NCBI GenBank assembly: GCA_023934045.1
Contig: CP097583.1
Span: 558,001-622,000 of the forward strand
Direction: 5' to 3'
Source: Candidatus Phytoplasma vitis
Lineage (GTDB): Bacteria; Bacillota_I; Bacilli_A; Acholeplasmatales; Acholeplasmataceae
DNA: 64,000 nt
Below, in pieces: positions 26,157 through 38,200 of this stretch. A program made the translations under genes and the position numbers. The notes beneath the pieces are model-generated. The model was not told the DNA's origin. It was given only the letters and a program-made list of their open reading frames with translations, and made no database searches. Position 1 is the first letter of the stretch, and the number at the start of each line of letters is the position of its first letter.

Positions 26157-27929
26157 TTATTGTTTAAATTGGCTATGATAAAGGTTATAATAGAATCCTT
26201 TTAATTCAAGTAATTCATTATGTTTACCTTTTTCAATGATAACACCGTTTTTTAATACTACAATAACATCAGCATTTACAATTGTGGATAAACGATGTGC
26301 GATTATAAAAGATGTTTTATTTTCGCATAATTTTTGAATAGACTTTTGGCAAATCATTTCCATTTGAGTATCAATAGCCGAAGTAGCTTCATCTAAAATT
26401 AAAATAGAAGGGTTATTTAATAAAGTTCTAGTTATTGTAATTAACTGCTTTTCACCTTGTGATAAATTATCTGACTCTTCATTAATGATAGTTTGATAAC
26501 CTTCTTCTTTGGCCATGATAAAATCATGAATTTGAGTTTGTTTTGCTACTTCTATAATTTCTTCTTTTGTTTTACTTTCATTACCGTATTGAATATTTTC
26601 TAAAATAGTACCTTTAAAAAGCCAAACATCTTGTAAAACTAATCCTAAAATTTTTCTTAAATATTTTTTTTGTAATTGTCTAATATCTACTCCATCAATT
26701 GTTATAGAACCTTCATCAATATCATAGAATCTAGTTAATAAATTGATTAAAGTTGTTTTTCCTGAACCGGTAGAACCAACAACAGCTACTGTTTGATTTT
26801 TATAAACATCTAAATTAATATTTTTAAGAACAGGCGAATCTTTATAATAACCAAATGAAACATTCGAAAAAGAAACAAAACCTTCTACTTTATCTAAAGT
26901 AATACAATTAGATTCATCTTCTTTTTCTTCGGTTTCATATAAAAAATCAAAAACTTTTTGGATAGCGGCTTTAGTTGATTGAATAACGACAAAAATTTGA
27001 CTTAAATCATTAATAGGATTTCCTAAACGCCAAACATATTGAATAAAAGCTTCAAACATCCCTAATTGAATTGTGCAAAAACCCAAAGTAAATAAAAAAC
27101 CTTCATTATCAATAGGAAGCATTAAATAATACCCCATAACAATAACAATAGTTAATATAATATATGTAAAAGAATTAATAATAGGAATAGCTAAACTAGA
27201 GAAAAAATTTGATTTAAAAATCATTTTAGATAAATCTTGATTAATATCTTTAAATTCTTTAATAATATTTTTTTGTTGATTATATAAAATAATTTCTTTA
27301 TGACCGTTAAATTTTTCTTGTAAAAAACCATTATATTCAGATGTTTTATCGAATCTTTGAATAAAAATATGACGAGATTTTCTGTTAATAATAAAGATCA
27401 CAATAAGAGAAAAAGGAATCATTAAAGAAATAACAAAACCTAAACGCCAATTAACTAACAACATGCAAACTAATAAAATAGCTATATTAAAAAAAGCACA
27501 AATAATAGAAGCAAAAGTTTGTTGTAATCCATTAGAAATAATATCGACATTATTAGTCATTTTATTCATAACATCGCCAACAGTATTTTGATCAAAAAAT
27601 TTAATAGGTAATCTATTAATTTTTTTATAAATATCTTGACGCATATTTTTAATTCCTTTATGAATGGAATTTATTAAAAATTTGTTATAAATAAATTTAC
27701 CTATTGCGCATAATAAATATAAAATAACATTTATACTTAAAAAAAACAAAATATGTGCTTTATAAGATTGTTTATCCTTATGATTTTCTTTATTATTAAT
27801 AAAGTCTAAAATTTGTTTTCCTTCAAATAATGGAATATAACATTGAATTACAGCAATTAAAAAAATTAAAACAATACTAATTATTATTTTTGTTTTAAAA
27901 GGACTTAAATATTTAGACATCTTTTGCAT
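26157..27929 (-). CDS. mdlB: ABC exporter half-transporter with consensus ATPase site (MdlB-like)
   Basis: 590 residues from the ATG at 27929, chosen because AAGAGG lies about ten bases upstream; the frame itself is open to 27965. Six-helix membrane domain (about 15-320) followed by the ATPase domain: Walker A GSTGSGKTT, Q-loop VLQDVWLFKGT, signature SQGEKQ (degenerate from SGGQ), Walker B ILILDEATSAID, and switch histidine in IIAHRLSTI. It pairs with the gene just upstream, whose stop is one base away, to form a heterodimer. This subunit keeps the catalytic Glu and His but has the odd signature motif. Substrate unknown; the family exports drugs, lipids or peptides. Confidence 0.88.
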   Translation of the reverse strand: MQKMSKYLSPFKTKIIISIVLIFLIAVIQCYIPLFEGKQILDFINNKENHKDKQSYKAHILFFLSINVILYLLCAIGKFIYNKFLINSIHKGIKNMRQDIYKKINRLPIKFFDQNTVGDVMNKMTNNVDIISNGLQQTFASIICAFFNIAILLVCMLLVNWRLGFVISLMIPFSLIVIFIINRKSRHIFIQRFDKTSEYNGFLQEKFNGHKEIILYNQQKNIIKEFKDINQDLSKMIFKSNFFSSLAIPIINSFTYIILTIVIVMGYYLMLPIDNEGFLFTLGFCTIQLGMFEAFIQYVWRLGNPINDLSQIFVVIQSTKAAIQKVFDFLYETEEKEDESNCITLDKVEGFVSFSNVSFGYYKDSPVLKNINLDVYKNQTVAVVGSTGSGKTTLINLLTRFYDIDEGSITIDGVDIRQLQKKYLRKILGLVLQDVWLFKGTILENIQYGNESKTKEEIIEVAKQTQIHDFIMAKEEGYQTIINEESDNLSQGEKQLITITRTLLNNPSILILDEATSAIDTQMEMICQKSIQKLCENKTSFIIAHRLSTIVNADVIVVLKNGVIIEKGKHNELLELKGFYYNLYHSQFKQ

Positions 27930-27930
27930 T

Positions 27931-29649
27931 TTACAATACCTCTTGAATTTTTTGAGAAAAAGCAATTTTTTGATAAAAAGGACATTTATTCATCAATTCT
28001 TTATGTGTTCCGATGCTTACTATTTTTCCATTATCTAAAACAATAATTTTATCAGCATTCAAAATAGACGTTAACCTTTGTGCCACTATTATTACTATAG
28101 ATTCTTTCTTTTTTTGAGCTAAAAAAGATTTTCTAATAGCTAAATCAGTTTCATAATCTAAAGCGGAAAAGGAATCATCAAAAATATAAATATCTGGTTG
28201 TTTTAATAAAACTCTTGTAATAGAAAGTCTTTGTTTTTGACCGCCAGAGAAATTTGCTCCTAATTCACTTACAGGTTCTTCTAATTTATAAGTTTTATTT
28301 TGGATAAATTGATATGATTGGCTTATTTTAGACTTTTCGAACATTTCTTCACTATCAGCATTTTCTTTACCAAATAACAAATTACTAAAAATAGTACCTT
28401 TAAATAAAATATTTTTTTGGGAAACAAAACCAATTTTATCTCTTAAATTTTTAACATAATAATTTTGAATATCTATACCATTAATTTCTATAACTCCTTG
28501 AGTAGGATCGATCAAACGAGGAATTAAATTCATTAAAGTAGTTTTTCCTGATCCTGTTTTTCCTACAAAAGCAACTATTTCTGATTTGTTCAATTTAAAA
28601 TTAATATTTTCTAAGATTAATTTAGAATTATCAGGATGTCGATAACAAACATTTTTAAATTCTAATGTTTTAATGTTTTCTAAAAATTCTGATTTTAGTG
28701 CATTTTTATTAATACAAGGTTTAATATTAAATAAATATTGAATTTTCGCTAAGGCTACTAAAGTTTTTGGAAACATCATAAATAATAATAAAAAACTCAA
28801 AATAGAAGATAAAATATGAACATTATAAGTTATACAAATATATAAATTACCAATATCCATTTTTCCTTCTAGAATAAGATCCGAAGCAAGTTTAATAGTA
28901 ATAATAATAGACAGATTTAATAAGAAATAAAATAAAGGTTCAATCGAAAGAATAGAATTAAATAATTTAACAATCGAATCTCTAAACAATACATTTATTT
29001 TTTCGAATTTTGTTTCTTCATTTTTTTCTTGATTTAAAGTTCGAATTATTTTTACTCCTGTAATGCTAGATCTGATTTTATAATTCATTTCTTCTAAAAG
29101 ATTATGTTGTTCAATTGATAAAGAATAATTTTTCAAAATAATAAAAATTAAAAGAAAGATAAAACAAAACGTTATAGCTAATATGCCATAAGATAACGAA
29201 TAATTAATCTTGTAAACTATAATAAAACAAGAAACTAAAAGAATAGGGGTAGAAACAACCGTTTTATAAAAAGCAATTACAAAATTCATTATTTGATAAA
29301 CATTATAGGTCATTCTGCTTACAATAGTGGAAACTCCTAATTTTTGCATGTCTATAAAAGAAAAAGTTTGTATTTTTTTAAATAAATCTGTACTTAAATC
29401 TTTAAAAACCAAAGATGCAATTTTGGAAATACAAAAAGTTATAACGAAATTTCCTAAAATAACCATCAAAACTATTATGCATAAAAATAAAAAAACATTT
29501 ATAAATGATGTTGTAGTTTGAGGATTTACAATATATTTACCTATGACATATGGAATCAATAACTCTCCGATAATTATTAATAAAAAAGAAAAAATATTCA
29601 ATAAAAGAAGCTTTTTATGTTTAAAAATATATTTCAAAATTAATTTCAT
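27931..29649 (-). CDS. mdlA: ABC exporter half-transporter with degenerate ATPase site (MdlA-like)
   Basis: 572 residues. Six hydrophobic helices (about 12-310) and an ATPase domain with Walker A GKTGSGKTT and a normal signature FSGGQKQ. Walker B reads IYIFDDSFSALD (Asp replaces the catalytic Glu) and the switch histidine is Gln (IVAQRLTSI). Together with its partner this gives one full ATP site (this signature plus the partner's Walker motifs) and one degenerate site. That is the known architecture of asymmetric heterodimeric exporters such as TM287/288. First gene of a two-gene minus-strand operon, 200 bases downstream of groEL with the groEL terminator between. Confidence 0.88.
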   Translation of the reverse strand: MKLILKYIFKHKKLLLLNIFSFLLIIIGELLIPYVIGKYIVNPQTTTSFINVFLFLCIIVLMVILGNFVITFCISKIASLVFKDLSTDLFKKIQTFSFIDMQKLGVSTIVSRMTYNVYQIMNFVIAFYKTVVSTPILLVSCFIIVYKINYSLSYGILAITFCFIFLLIFIILKNYSLSIEQHNLLEEMNYKIRSSITGVKIIRTLNQEKNEETKFEKINVLFRDSIVKLFNSILSIEPLFYFLLNLSIIITIKLASDLILEGKMDIGNLYICITYNVHILSSILSFLLLFMMFPKTLVALAKIQYLFNIKPCINKNALKSEFLENIKTLEFKNVCYRHPDNSKLILENINFKLNKSEIVAFVGKTGSGKTTLMNLIPRLIDPTQGVIEINGIDIQNYYVKNLRDKIGFVSQKNILFKGTIFSNLLFGKENADSEEMFEKSKISQSYQFIQNKTYKLEEPVSELGANFSGGQKQRLSITRVLLKQPDIYIFDDSFSALDYETDLAIRKSFLAQKKKESIVIIVAQRLTSILNADKIIVLDNGKIVSIGTHKELMNKCPFYQKIAFSQKIQEVL

Positions 29650-29784
29650 ATAATTAATACTTCAAAACTTACTTTCTTTTGATATATGTAAAACAAATTA
29701 AAATAAAAAATAAAAAAAATTAATAAACTAAATAAATCGGATATTATTAGCAATTATAACATTTTTTATTATTTGTAATAAAAA

Positions 29785-29815
29785 AATAGTTTTCTTTTTA
29801 TAAAGAAAACTATTT
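29785..29815 (-). terminator. Terminator of groESL
   Basis: AATAGTTTTCTTT / AAGAAAACTATTT stem; on the minus strand it is followed by a T run. It lies just downstream of groEL. Confidence 0.8.
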
Positions 29816-29851
29816 AAGTTATTAATTTAATTTTATAAAATAATTATTTTT

Positions 29852-31477
<1,626 letters not shown>

Positions 31478-31534
31478 TTACATCTCCTTAATTAAATTTT
31501 TATTTCATTTGAAAATTATTAGTTTTTATTTAAT

Positions 31535-31801
31535 TTAAACTAATAAAGCTATTATTTTATCAGTTTTTAGAATTAAATATTCTTCTTTTTCAATTGTAAT
31601 TTTGGTTCCAGCATAATTTTCGTAAACTACTTTATAATTAGGCTGAATTTCTTTGGATGCTTCAGGACCACAACTTACAACAATACCTGTACAATTATTT
31701 TCTTGTGTTTGATTTTTTAATTTTAAAATAATTGAACTTTCGTTCTTTTTTTCTTCTTTATGTTTTATAACAACATAATCTTTTAAAGGTTTAATTAACA
31801 T
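31535..31801 (-). CDS. groES: 10 kDa co-chaperonin GroES
   Basis: Lid of the GroEL chamber. The start at 31801 (MLIKPLKDYVVIKHKEE) is chosen because GAAAGGAAA precedes it and the N-terminus matches GroES; the frame is open further to 31849 without family match. 88 residues, slightly short. The mobile loop region (KKNESSIILK) and the C-terminal LILKTDKIIALL strand are recognisable. A perfect 20-base palindrome lies 38 bases upstream. Confidence 0.95.
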   Translation of the reverse strand: MLIKPLKDYVVIKHKEEKKNESSIILKLKNQTQENNCTGIVVSCGPEASKEIQPNYKVVYENYAGTKITIEKEEYLILKTDKIIALLV

Positions 31802-31839
31802 AAATATTTCCTTTCTATCGTTATGAAAATGAAATAAAC

Positions 31840-31859
31840 AAACTATCAATTGATAGTTT
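31840..31859. promoter_or_regulatory. Perfect 20-base palindrome upstream of groESL (operator candidate)
   Basis: AAACTATCAATTGATAGTTT is fully self-complementary and sits between the groES start and an AT-rich promoter-like stretch. It does not match CIRCE (TTAGCACTC-N9-GAGTGCTAA), the usual HrcA site. Its position suits a repressor binding site or an mRNA 5' hairpin (inference). Confidence 0.5.
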
Positions 31860-31861
31860 TT

Positions 31862-32415
31862 AGTCTATATAATCTCATTAATAAACATAATTTACAAATA
31901 TATTATACATCAAATTTATAAAAATTTAATTTTATATACTTGGAATTTATTTTGACGAAATTGAAATAAAATTATACTTTTAAATTAATTAATTTAGTTT
32001 AAAATTAAAAAACTTTTTGAGATTTATTCTTTAGTTTTTTATTAGTAATAAAATAATGTTTTTTTATTATTTTGTTATTAACAAACGTTTTTTTGATATC
32101 TTTGTATAGTTTATTATATATTATTGTTATAAATTTTTTATATTATATATGTTATAATTAATATAGTTAAGTATTTTCATTTGATTAAAAAACTAATGAT
32201 AATTAATTTTTTAAAAAACTTTGATTTTTTTCGTTATTATGAATTTTTTAATTCATAATAATTTTTATTTTTTTATTTAATTCAATTTTTTTAAAAATTA
32301 AACATTTTGTGTTTTAATTACAAAAAATTAATAAATTAAAATTTATAATAAATTAATATTTGTTATAAATAGGCATCAAAAAAAGATATAAAAAGGCATT
32401 AATAAAATCAATAAT
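31862..32415. other. Divergent intergenic region between groES and the ABC/FtsX gene
   Basis: About 550 AT-rich bases that must hold the groESL promoter (minus) and the promoter of the gene at 32416 (plus). TATAAT-like boxes are too frequent to pick one. A hairpin TTATTATGAATTTT / AATTCATAATAA with following T lies at 32234-32268 and looks like a terminator or attenuator for plus-strand transcription. No coding frame with family marks is visible. Confidence 0.4.
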
Positions 32416-33858
32416 ATGTTAAAAATACAAAATTTATGCAAAATTTTTAAAGACGAACAAACATTAAAAAATATTTCTTTTAATTTACCTGATAAAGGTT
32501 TGGTTTGTATAACAGGGGCATCTGGTTCAGGAAAATCTACTTTATTATATTTATTAGGCGGATTAGATGGTTCTAATCAAGGTGATATTTATGTTCATGA
32601 TTTAAACATTACTCAAAAATTTGATAATGAAAAATTAGGTTCTTATAGAAATAATTTTGTCAGTTTCATTTTTCAAGAATTTTATCTTTTAGAAGAATTA
32701 ACTGTTTACGATAATATTAAAATAACATACGAAATTCAAAATAAAAATATTAATACTGAAAAAGTAGAAAAAATATTACAAAAATTAGAAATAAACAATT
32801 TAAAATTAAGGAAAATTAATCAACTTTCTGGAGGACAAAAACAAAGAGTAGGTATCGCACGTTCTTTAATTAAAAATTCTAAAATGATTTTAGCTGATGA
32901 ACCTACCTGTAATTTAGATGAACAAACAGAAAAACAAGTTTTTGATTTATTAAAAGAAATATCTAAAGAAAAATTAGTTATCGTAGTTACTCATAACAAA
33001 GAAAATGCTCTTAAATATGGAGATCGTTTAATAGAATTAAAAAATGGTTCTATTATTAAAGATATTTCCAAAAAATTAAATGTAAAACCTATTTTCAATA
33101 ATGATAAAAAATATTATACTAAAGAAGAAATGTTAGAATTAATAAAAAATAAAGATATTTTAGAAGAAAAAGCAAATTTCGAACAAACAACAACAAAAAT
33201 ATTTTCTTCTGATGTAAAAGATTTTTCTAATTCACTTGATAATGTGTCTTATCGATCTTATCTTACATATTCATCAGCTATTTCTTTTACAAAAAATACT
33301 TTCAAAAATAATAAGAAATTATATTTTAGAGCTATTATGGCTATGGGTTTTCCTGGATGTTTACTAATTATATTGACAATATTATTTTTTAATTTTTTTA
33401 TTTATCAAAATTTTCGTAATCTTAACATTTTTTCTTGTTTTTTATTTTTTGTTATTTATTTATTTTTGTTTTTAAATTCTTTTTTTCAATTGAATTATAT
33501 TATAAAAAACAGAATGGAATTTAAAAAAAAAGAAATTGGTATTTTACAATCATTAGGTGCTTTTAAAAAAGATATTAAAAAAATATTTAGAATATTTGCT
33601 TTTAAATTGTCGTTTTTTCAAAGTCTAGGAGTACATTTATCTTTGGTCTTTATTTATTATTCTTTTTCTTCTAATGATTCTTTTTCTAATGATTTAAAAA
33701 GTTTAATCTATCGACATTTTGGAATCAATTTAATAATTTATTTTTTATTATCTTATTTATATCCATTATTTATAAATATAGTAACGATAAAATACCAAAT
33801 AAATAAATTATTTAAACAAAATCCTTACCCTTTAAGTATTATTTTGGATCGCAAATAG
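32416..33858 (+). CDS. ABC transporter: LolD/MacB-type ATPase fused to a shortened FtsX-like permease
   Basis: 480 residues. Residues 1-225 form an ATPase of the LolD/MacB/FtsE class: Walker A GASGSGKST, Q-loop FIFQEFYLLEELTV, signature LSGGQKQR, Walker B MILADEPTCNLD, and switch His in VVTHN. A linker follows, then a membrane part (about 305-470) with four hydrophobic segments and the FtsX signature KKKEIGILQSLGAFKKDI. In MacB-type proteins a large extracytoplasmic domain sits between the first two helices; here only a few residues do. The protein is therefore either a minimal mechanotransmission-type transporter or a degraded one. Substrate unknown. No partner gene lies next to it. Confidence 0.82.
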   Translation: MLKIQNLCKIFKDEQTLKNISFNLPDKGLVCITGASGSGKSTLLYLLGGLDGSNQGDIYVHDLNITQKFDNEKLGSYRNNFVSFIFQEFYLLEELTVYDNIKITYEIQNKNINTEKVEKILQKLEINNLKLRKINQLSGGQKQRVGIARSLIKNSKMILADEPTCNLDEQTEKQVFDLLKEISKEKLVIVVTHNKENALKYGDRLIELKNGSIIKDISKKLNVKPIFNNDKKYYTKEEMLELIKNKDILEEKANFEQTTTKIFSSDVKDFSNSLDNVSYRSYLTYSSAISFTKNTFKNNKKLYFRAIMAMGFPGCLLIILTILFFNFFIYQNFRNLNIFSCFLFFVIYLFLFLNSFFQLNYIIKNRMEFKKKEIGILQSLGAFKKDIKKIFRIFAFKLSFFQSLGVHLSLVFIYYSFSSNDSFSNDLKSLIYRHFGINLIIYFLLSYLYPLFINIVTIKYQINKLFKQNPYPLSIILDRK

Positions 33859-34365
33859 TTTTTTGTTATATTTTAATTTTAAATAATAAAAAATTTGATA
33901 GAATTATTAATAAGTTATAAAGTTAAAATTATTATACATATTTATAAAAAAATACATAATGAAATCATTGTCAGATTAAAAGCTAATATTTTTTTATATT
34001 AATTAATAATAGTGTTGCAAATTATACATCAAATTAAAAAGATATATAATAATTTGCTTTTAACAAAATAATAAACAAATTATAAATCAATAATATTTAC
34101 AAAATTTAATAAATATTCAAAATTTTTATTGAAAATTATATCATTTTATATGTTAAAGTATTAAGTATTATTTTTTTATGTTTTCGAATATTTTTTTAAG
34201 TAAAATATTTATAAAATATAATTTATATCGAAATATAATTTTTTTAAAAATTTTTCATTTTTAAGAATTTCATTTTTAAGAATAATTAAATTTAAATTAA
34301 ATTGTAAAAAAATTATTTTTTAATTTAATAATTTTATTATTTAATTATATAATAACGGTGAATAG
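33859..34365 (+). other. AT-rich intergenic region before adk
   Basis: About 500 bases with no coding frame, no clear hairpin and no repeat except a short direct repeat (CATTTTTAAGAATT twice near 34255-34281). The adk promoter must lie here but cannot be singled out. Confidence 0.4.
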
Positions 34366-35025
34366 ATGAATATAATTTTAATAGGCCCTCCAGCTTCTGG
34401 CAAAGGCACTCAATCTTTAATTTTATCAAAAAAATTAAATATCCCTCATATTTCAATAGGAGATATTTTTAGAGAAAATTTAAGAAATAAAACAGATTTA
34501 GGAAAGATAGTTAAATCTTATATTAATAAAGGTTTATTGGTTCATGATAAAATAACCAATTCTATGATAAGTAAATATTTAACTAACGAAAATGTTAAAA
34601 AAGGGTTTATTTTAGATGGTTATCCTCGTAATTTGGATCAAGCGCATTTTTTAACTGAAGAATTAGATAAAAAAAAAATTGTTTTAAATAAAGTTTTTTA
34701 TTTTAATGTTAACGAGAAGTTATTAGAAAAAAGAATTATAGGAAGAATCGTTTGTCCTCAATGCGGAGAAATTTATCATAAAGAAAATAAATCTCCTGAA
34801 AAGTATGGTTTTTGTGATAACGACAATACTTATTTAATTCAAAGAAAAGATGATAATTTAAATACTTTTAAAAAACGTTTATTAGTTTATAAAAAAGAAA
34901 CTTTTCCTTTAATTGAATATTATAAAAAAAATAATAAATTAACAGAAATTAAAGTAGAAGACGATACTAAATCAATTAAAGATATTACCGAAATAATATT
35001 AAAAGAAATATCAAATATAAAATAA
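34366..35025 (+). CDS. adk: Adenylate kinase
   Basis: Reversible AMP + ATP to 2 ADP, cytoplasmic, key to energy balance in an organism importing nucleotides. 219 residues, long (LID-containing) form. Walker A reads GPPASGKGTQ, AMP-binding GDIFRENLR and GYPRNLDQA. The LID zinc knuckle is CPQCGEIYH...GFCDND (three Cys and probably one Asp), as in Gram-positive adk. The start is preceded by GGTGAA. In many bacteria adk lies in the ribosomal spc operon; here it stands alone and has its own strong terminator. Confidence 0.96.
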   Translation: MNIILIGPPASGKGTQSLILSKKLNIPHISIGDIFRENLRNKTDLGKIVKSYINKGLLVHDKITNSMISKYLTNENVKKGFILDGYPRNLDQAHFLTEELDKKKIVLNKVFYFNVNEKLLEKRIIGRIVCPQCGEIYHKENKSPEKYGFCDNDNTYLIQRKDDNLNTFKKRLLVYKKETFPLIEYYKKNNKLTEIKVEDDTKSIKDITEIILKEISNIK

Positions 35026-35072
35026 AAAAATTTTTTCTATTTATTGAATAAAATAAATAGAAAAAATTTTTT
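35024..35072 (+). terminator. Terminator of adk
   Basis: AAAAAATTTTTTCTATTTAT / ATAAATAGAAAAAATTTTTT arms with a short loop directly at the adk stop. Confidence 0.8.
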
Positions 35073-35227
35073 TATAAAAAAGACATTCATAATTTAAAAA
35101 TTAAGATAAATTTTAATTTAACAAAAAAAATATAAAATAACTAAATAAAATTTTTCTTATCGAAATATTTAATATTTATAAAAAAAATTATTTTAACAAA
35201 GTAATTTAGATTAGAAAGTTTTCTACA

Positions 35228-38200
35228 ATGAAGACAAAAGACAAAATATTATTAAATATTTTATTCACATTAATAATATTAATTTTTTTAAATATAAAAC
35301 TTATTATAAAAGCTATTAATTCTAATGTCAAAGATATCAAAGAAGAAGAATATCAAAATTATAAAGTTATTTCAAAATTAAAAAAAATTTATCCTAAATT
35401 AACAAATGATAATTTATTAAAAAAAGTTTTAACTAAAATATTGGAAGAATTCGATAAACCTTATTATATGTATGAAACGAAAACAACTATTGAAGATCGA
35501 ATTAAGTTATTGGAAAAATATAATATAATAGATGAATTCGAAAATACAATTGCGCAAACTGTTTTCGATATAAATGAATATTGCTTTGTATTTCCAGGAA
35601 ATAAAATAGATTTTGATAATTATAGACGATATCTAAATTATAAAAAAAGAAATTTTCCAGGAAATAAAGGTTATTCATGGCGAATATGGTCTCCTGCAAA
35701 TATTGAATTTATATCTAAAAAAGAAATTAAATTTTTAGTAGATACTTTCGAAGAAATTATAATTTTAGAAGCTGAAAAACAAGCAAATTTGAATAAACAA
35801 AAAAATATTAAACAAATAGAAGAACAAATTTCTTTTTTACAACAGAAAATAAATACATATACTGATTTATTAAAAAAACAAGAAATAGATATATTAAAAA
35901 AAAATAAAGAAATTGGGATTTTAAAAAAAAATATCGAAGAACAAAATAGTCAATTTTTGAATTTAGAAAAAAAAGAAGAATTAATTCAAACCCAAGAACA
36001 AAAAATAAATTTTTTAATTTTGGAATTAAAAAAAAGTAATCAAAAAATTAATGACGATAAAATATTACAAGAAGCAGAAAAATTAGAATTCCAAAAAGAT
36101 TTAAAAAACAAAATTGAACAATTAAATGTTTTAAAAAATAAATTAGAATCATCTCAAAGAAATATTGATAGATTAGCTGAAACTCAAGAAGAACAACAAA
36201 AAATAATTAAAAATAAAAACGAAAAGATTAAAAATTTGGAGATAGTCGTTGAAAATAATAATAAACAAATTTTTTATTTAAAGGAAGAAATTAAAAAAAT
36301 AACTGAAAATTTAGAAAATAAAATAAAAAAAAATAAGTTATTATCCGAAAATCAACAAAAAATATCAAATATAGAAATTTCATCACTTAAAAAAAATATT
36401 AGTGAATTAAGAGAAGAATTAATTTTACAAGAGTTCGTTTTAGAAAGTAATAAAGAACAAATTACAAATCTTATTCAACAATTAGAAGAAAAAAATAAGG
36501 AAATCAGTGAAACTCAAAATTTAAATTCATTAGAAAAACAAAAATTAAAAAATGATATAGAAGATAACAAAAAACAATTAAAAAACATAAAAAATAATTT
36601 AGATATTGCGCAAAGTACAATAACTGAATTAAGACAAACTATTGAGGAACAAAAAAATATTATCGAACAAAAACAAAATAAAATTGAAAATTTAGAACAG
36701 AATATTAAAATAAAAGAAAATATTATAATTTCTTTAAACGATCAAATTATAAAAGTCGAACAAGAAATTAAAAATAAAAAAGAACAACTTGAAGAAAATA
36801 AACTTTTATCGACACAAGAAAAACAAAGATTAAAAAATCAAATTACTGAAAAAGAAAAATTAATTTTAGATTTAAAAAGCCAATTATATTCTAAAGAAAA
36901 TTTTTTAATTAAAGCACAAGAAGAAATTAATATTTTGAGAAATCAATTGCAAGAACAAAAAGATGAAATTATTTTTATTAAAAATTTAAACGAAGAAGAA
37001 AAAAACGAATTAAAAAATGATATAAAAAAACAAACAAAATATTTAGATAAACTAGAAAATGATTTGGATATTGCTTATAAAAATATTGATAAATTAAAAC
37101 AAACAGTTGAAGAACAAACAGATATTATTAATAATAAACAAAAACAAATTTTCATTTTAGAAAAAGATATTGAACAAAAAGAATCTAGTATAGAAACTTT
37201 ATCTAAAAAAATAGAAAATTTAGAACAAGATATAAATTCAAAAACTCAAGAATTAATAGAAAATAAATTTTTATCTCAAGAAACTCAAAGATTGTTAAGT
37301 GAAGATATTAATCAAATGAGAAAACAAATAAAAAATTTAAAAGAACAAATGTCTCAAAAAGAAGAATTTATTGAGTCATCTAATAAAAAAATTAATAATT
37401 TACAAACAAATTTAGAAATACAAGAAGAACAAATTAAACAAAATCAAATTTTAAATCAAAATGAAAAAAACAAATTACAACAAGATATCAACAAACAAAT
37501 AAACTCTTTAGAAAATTTAAAAACAAAATTAGATAAATATAGAGAAAAAATAGAAATATCTTTACAAAATAATAATATGTTTAATTATTTACTTATAGAA
37601 GCTATGTCTCATATGAAGACAATGAATAAAGAAGTTTTGGATTTTTTTCAAAAAATGAGACAAGAACAAGAAATGAAAAAAATAGATGAATCTGAAAATA
37701 CAAAAATTTTTTTAAAAAAAACAGATAAATTCCCGACTTTTAAAGAAGTTATAGGAAACGAAGAAGCTAAAAAACAATTAAAAGAAAGTTTAGTTCAATT
37801 AACTGATGATATAAAAGAATATAAAATGATGGGTAATAGCGAACCCCCTAAAGGTATTTTATTATATGGTCCACCTGGAACAGGGAAAACTTATTTAGCT
37901 AAAGCTTTTGCTAAAGAATCTGGATTACCTTTTTTTTCTATAACATCTTCTGATTTTTCTAAAACATATGTTGGTGAATCTCCAAGATTGGTCAAAAATA
38001 TTTTTGATGAAGCTAGAAAACACTCACCGAGTATTATTTTAATAGATGAATGCGAAGTAGCATTTAAAAAACGTAACAGTGACGGTTTAAATTCCGATCA
38101 TGGAAACGTTGTTATTTCTTTTTTATCTCAAATAGATGGTATTTATACAGACGAAAAAAAACCAGTTTTTGTTATAGCAACGACCAATTTTAAAGACGAT

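Noticed and set aside
31802-31930. CIRCE/HrcA operator before groES
   Set aside because: The palindrome present does not match TTAGCACTC-N9-GAGTGCTAA.
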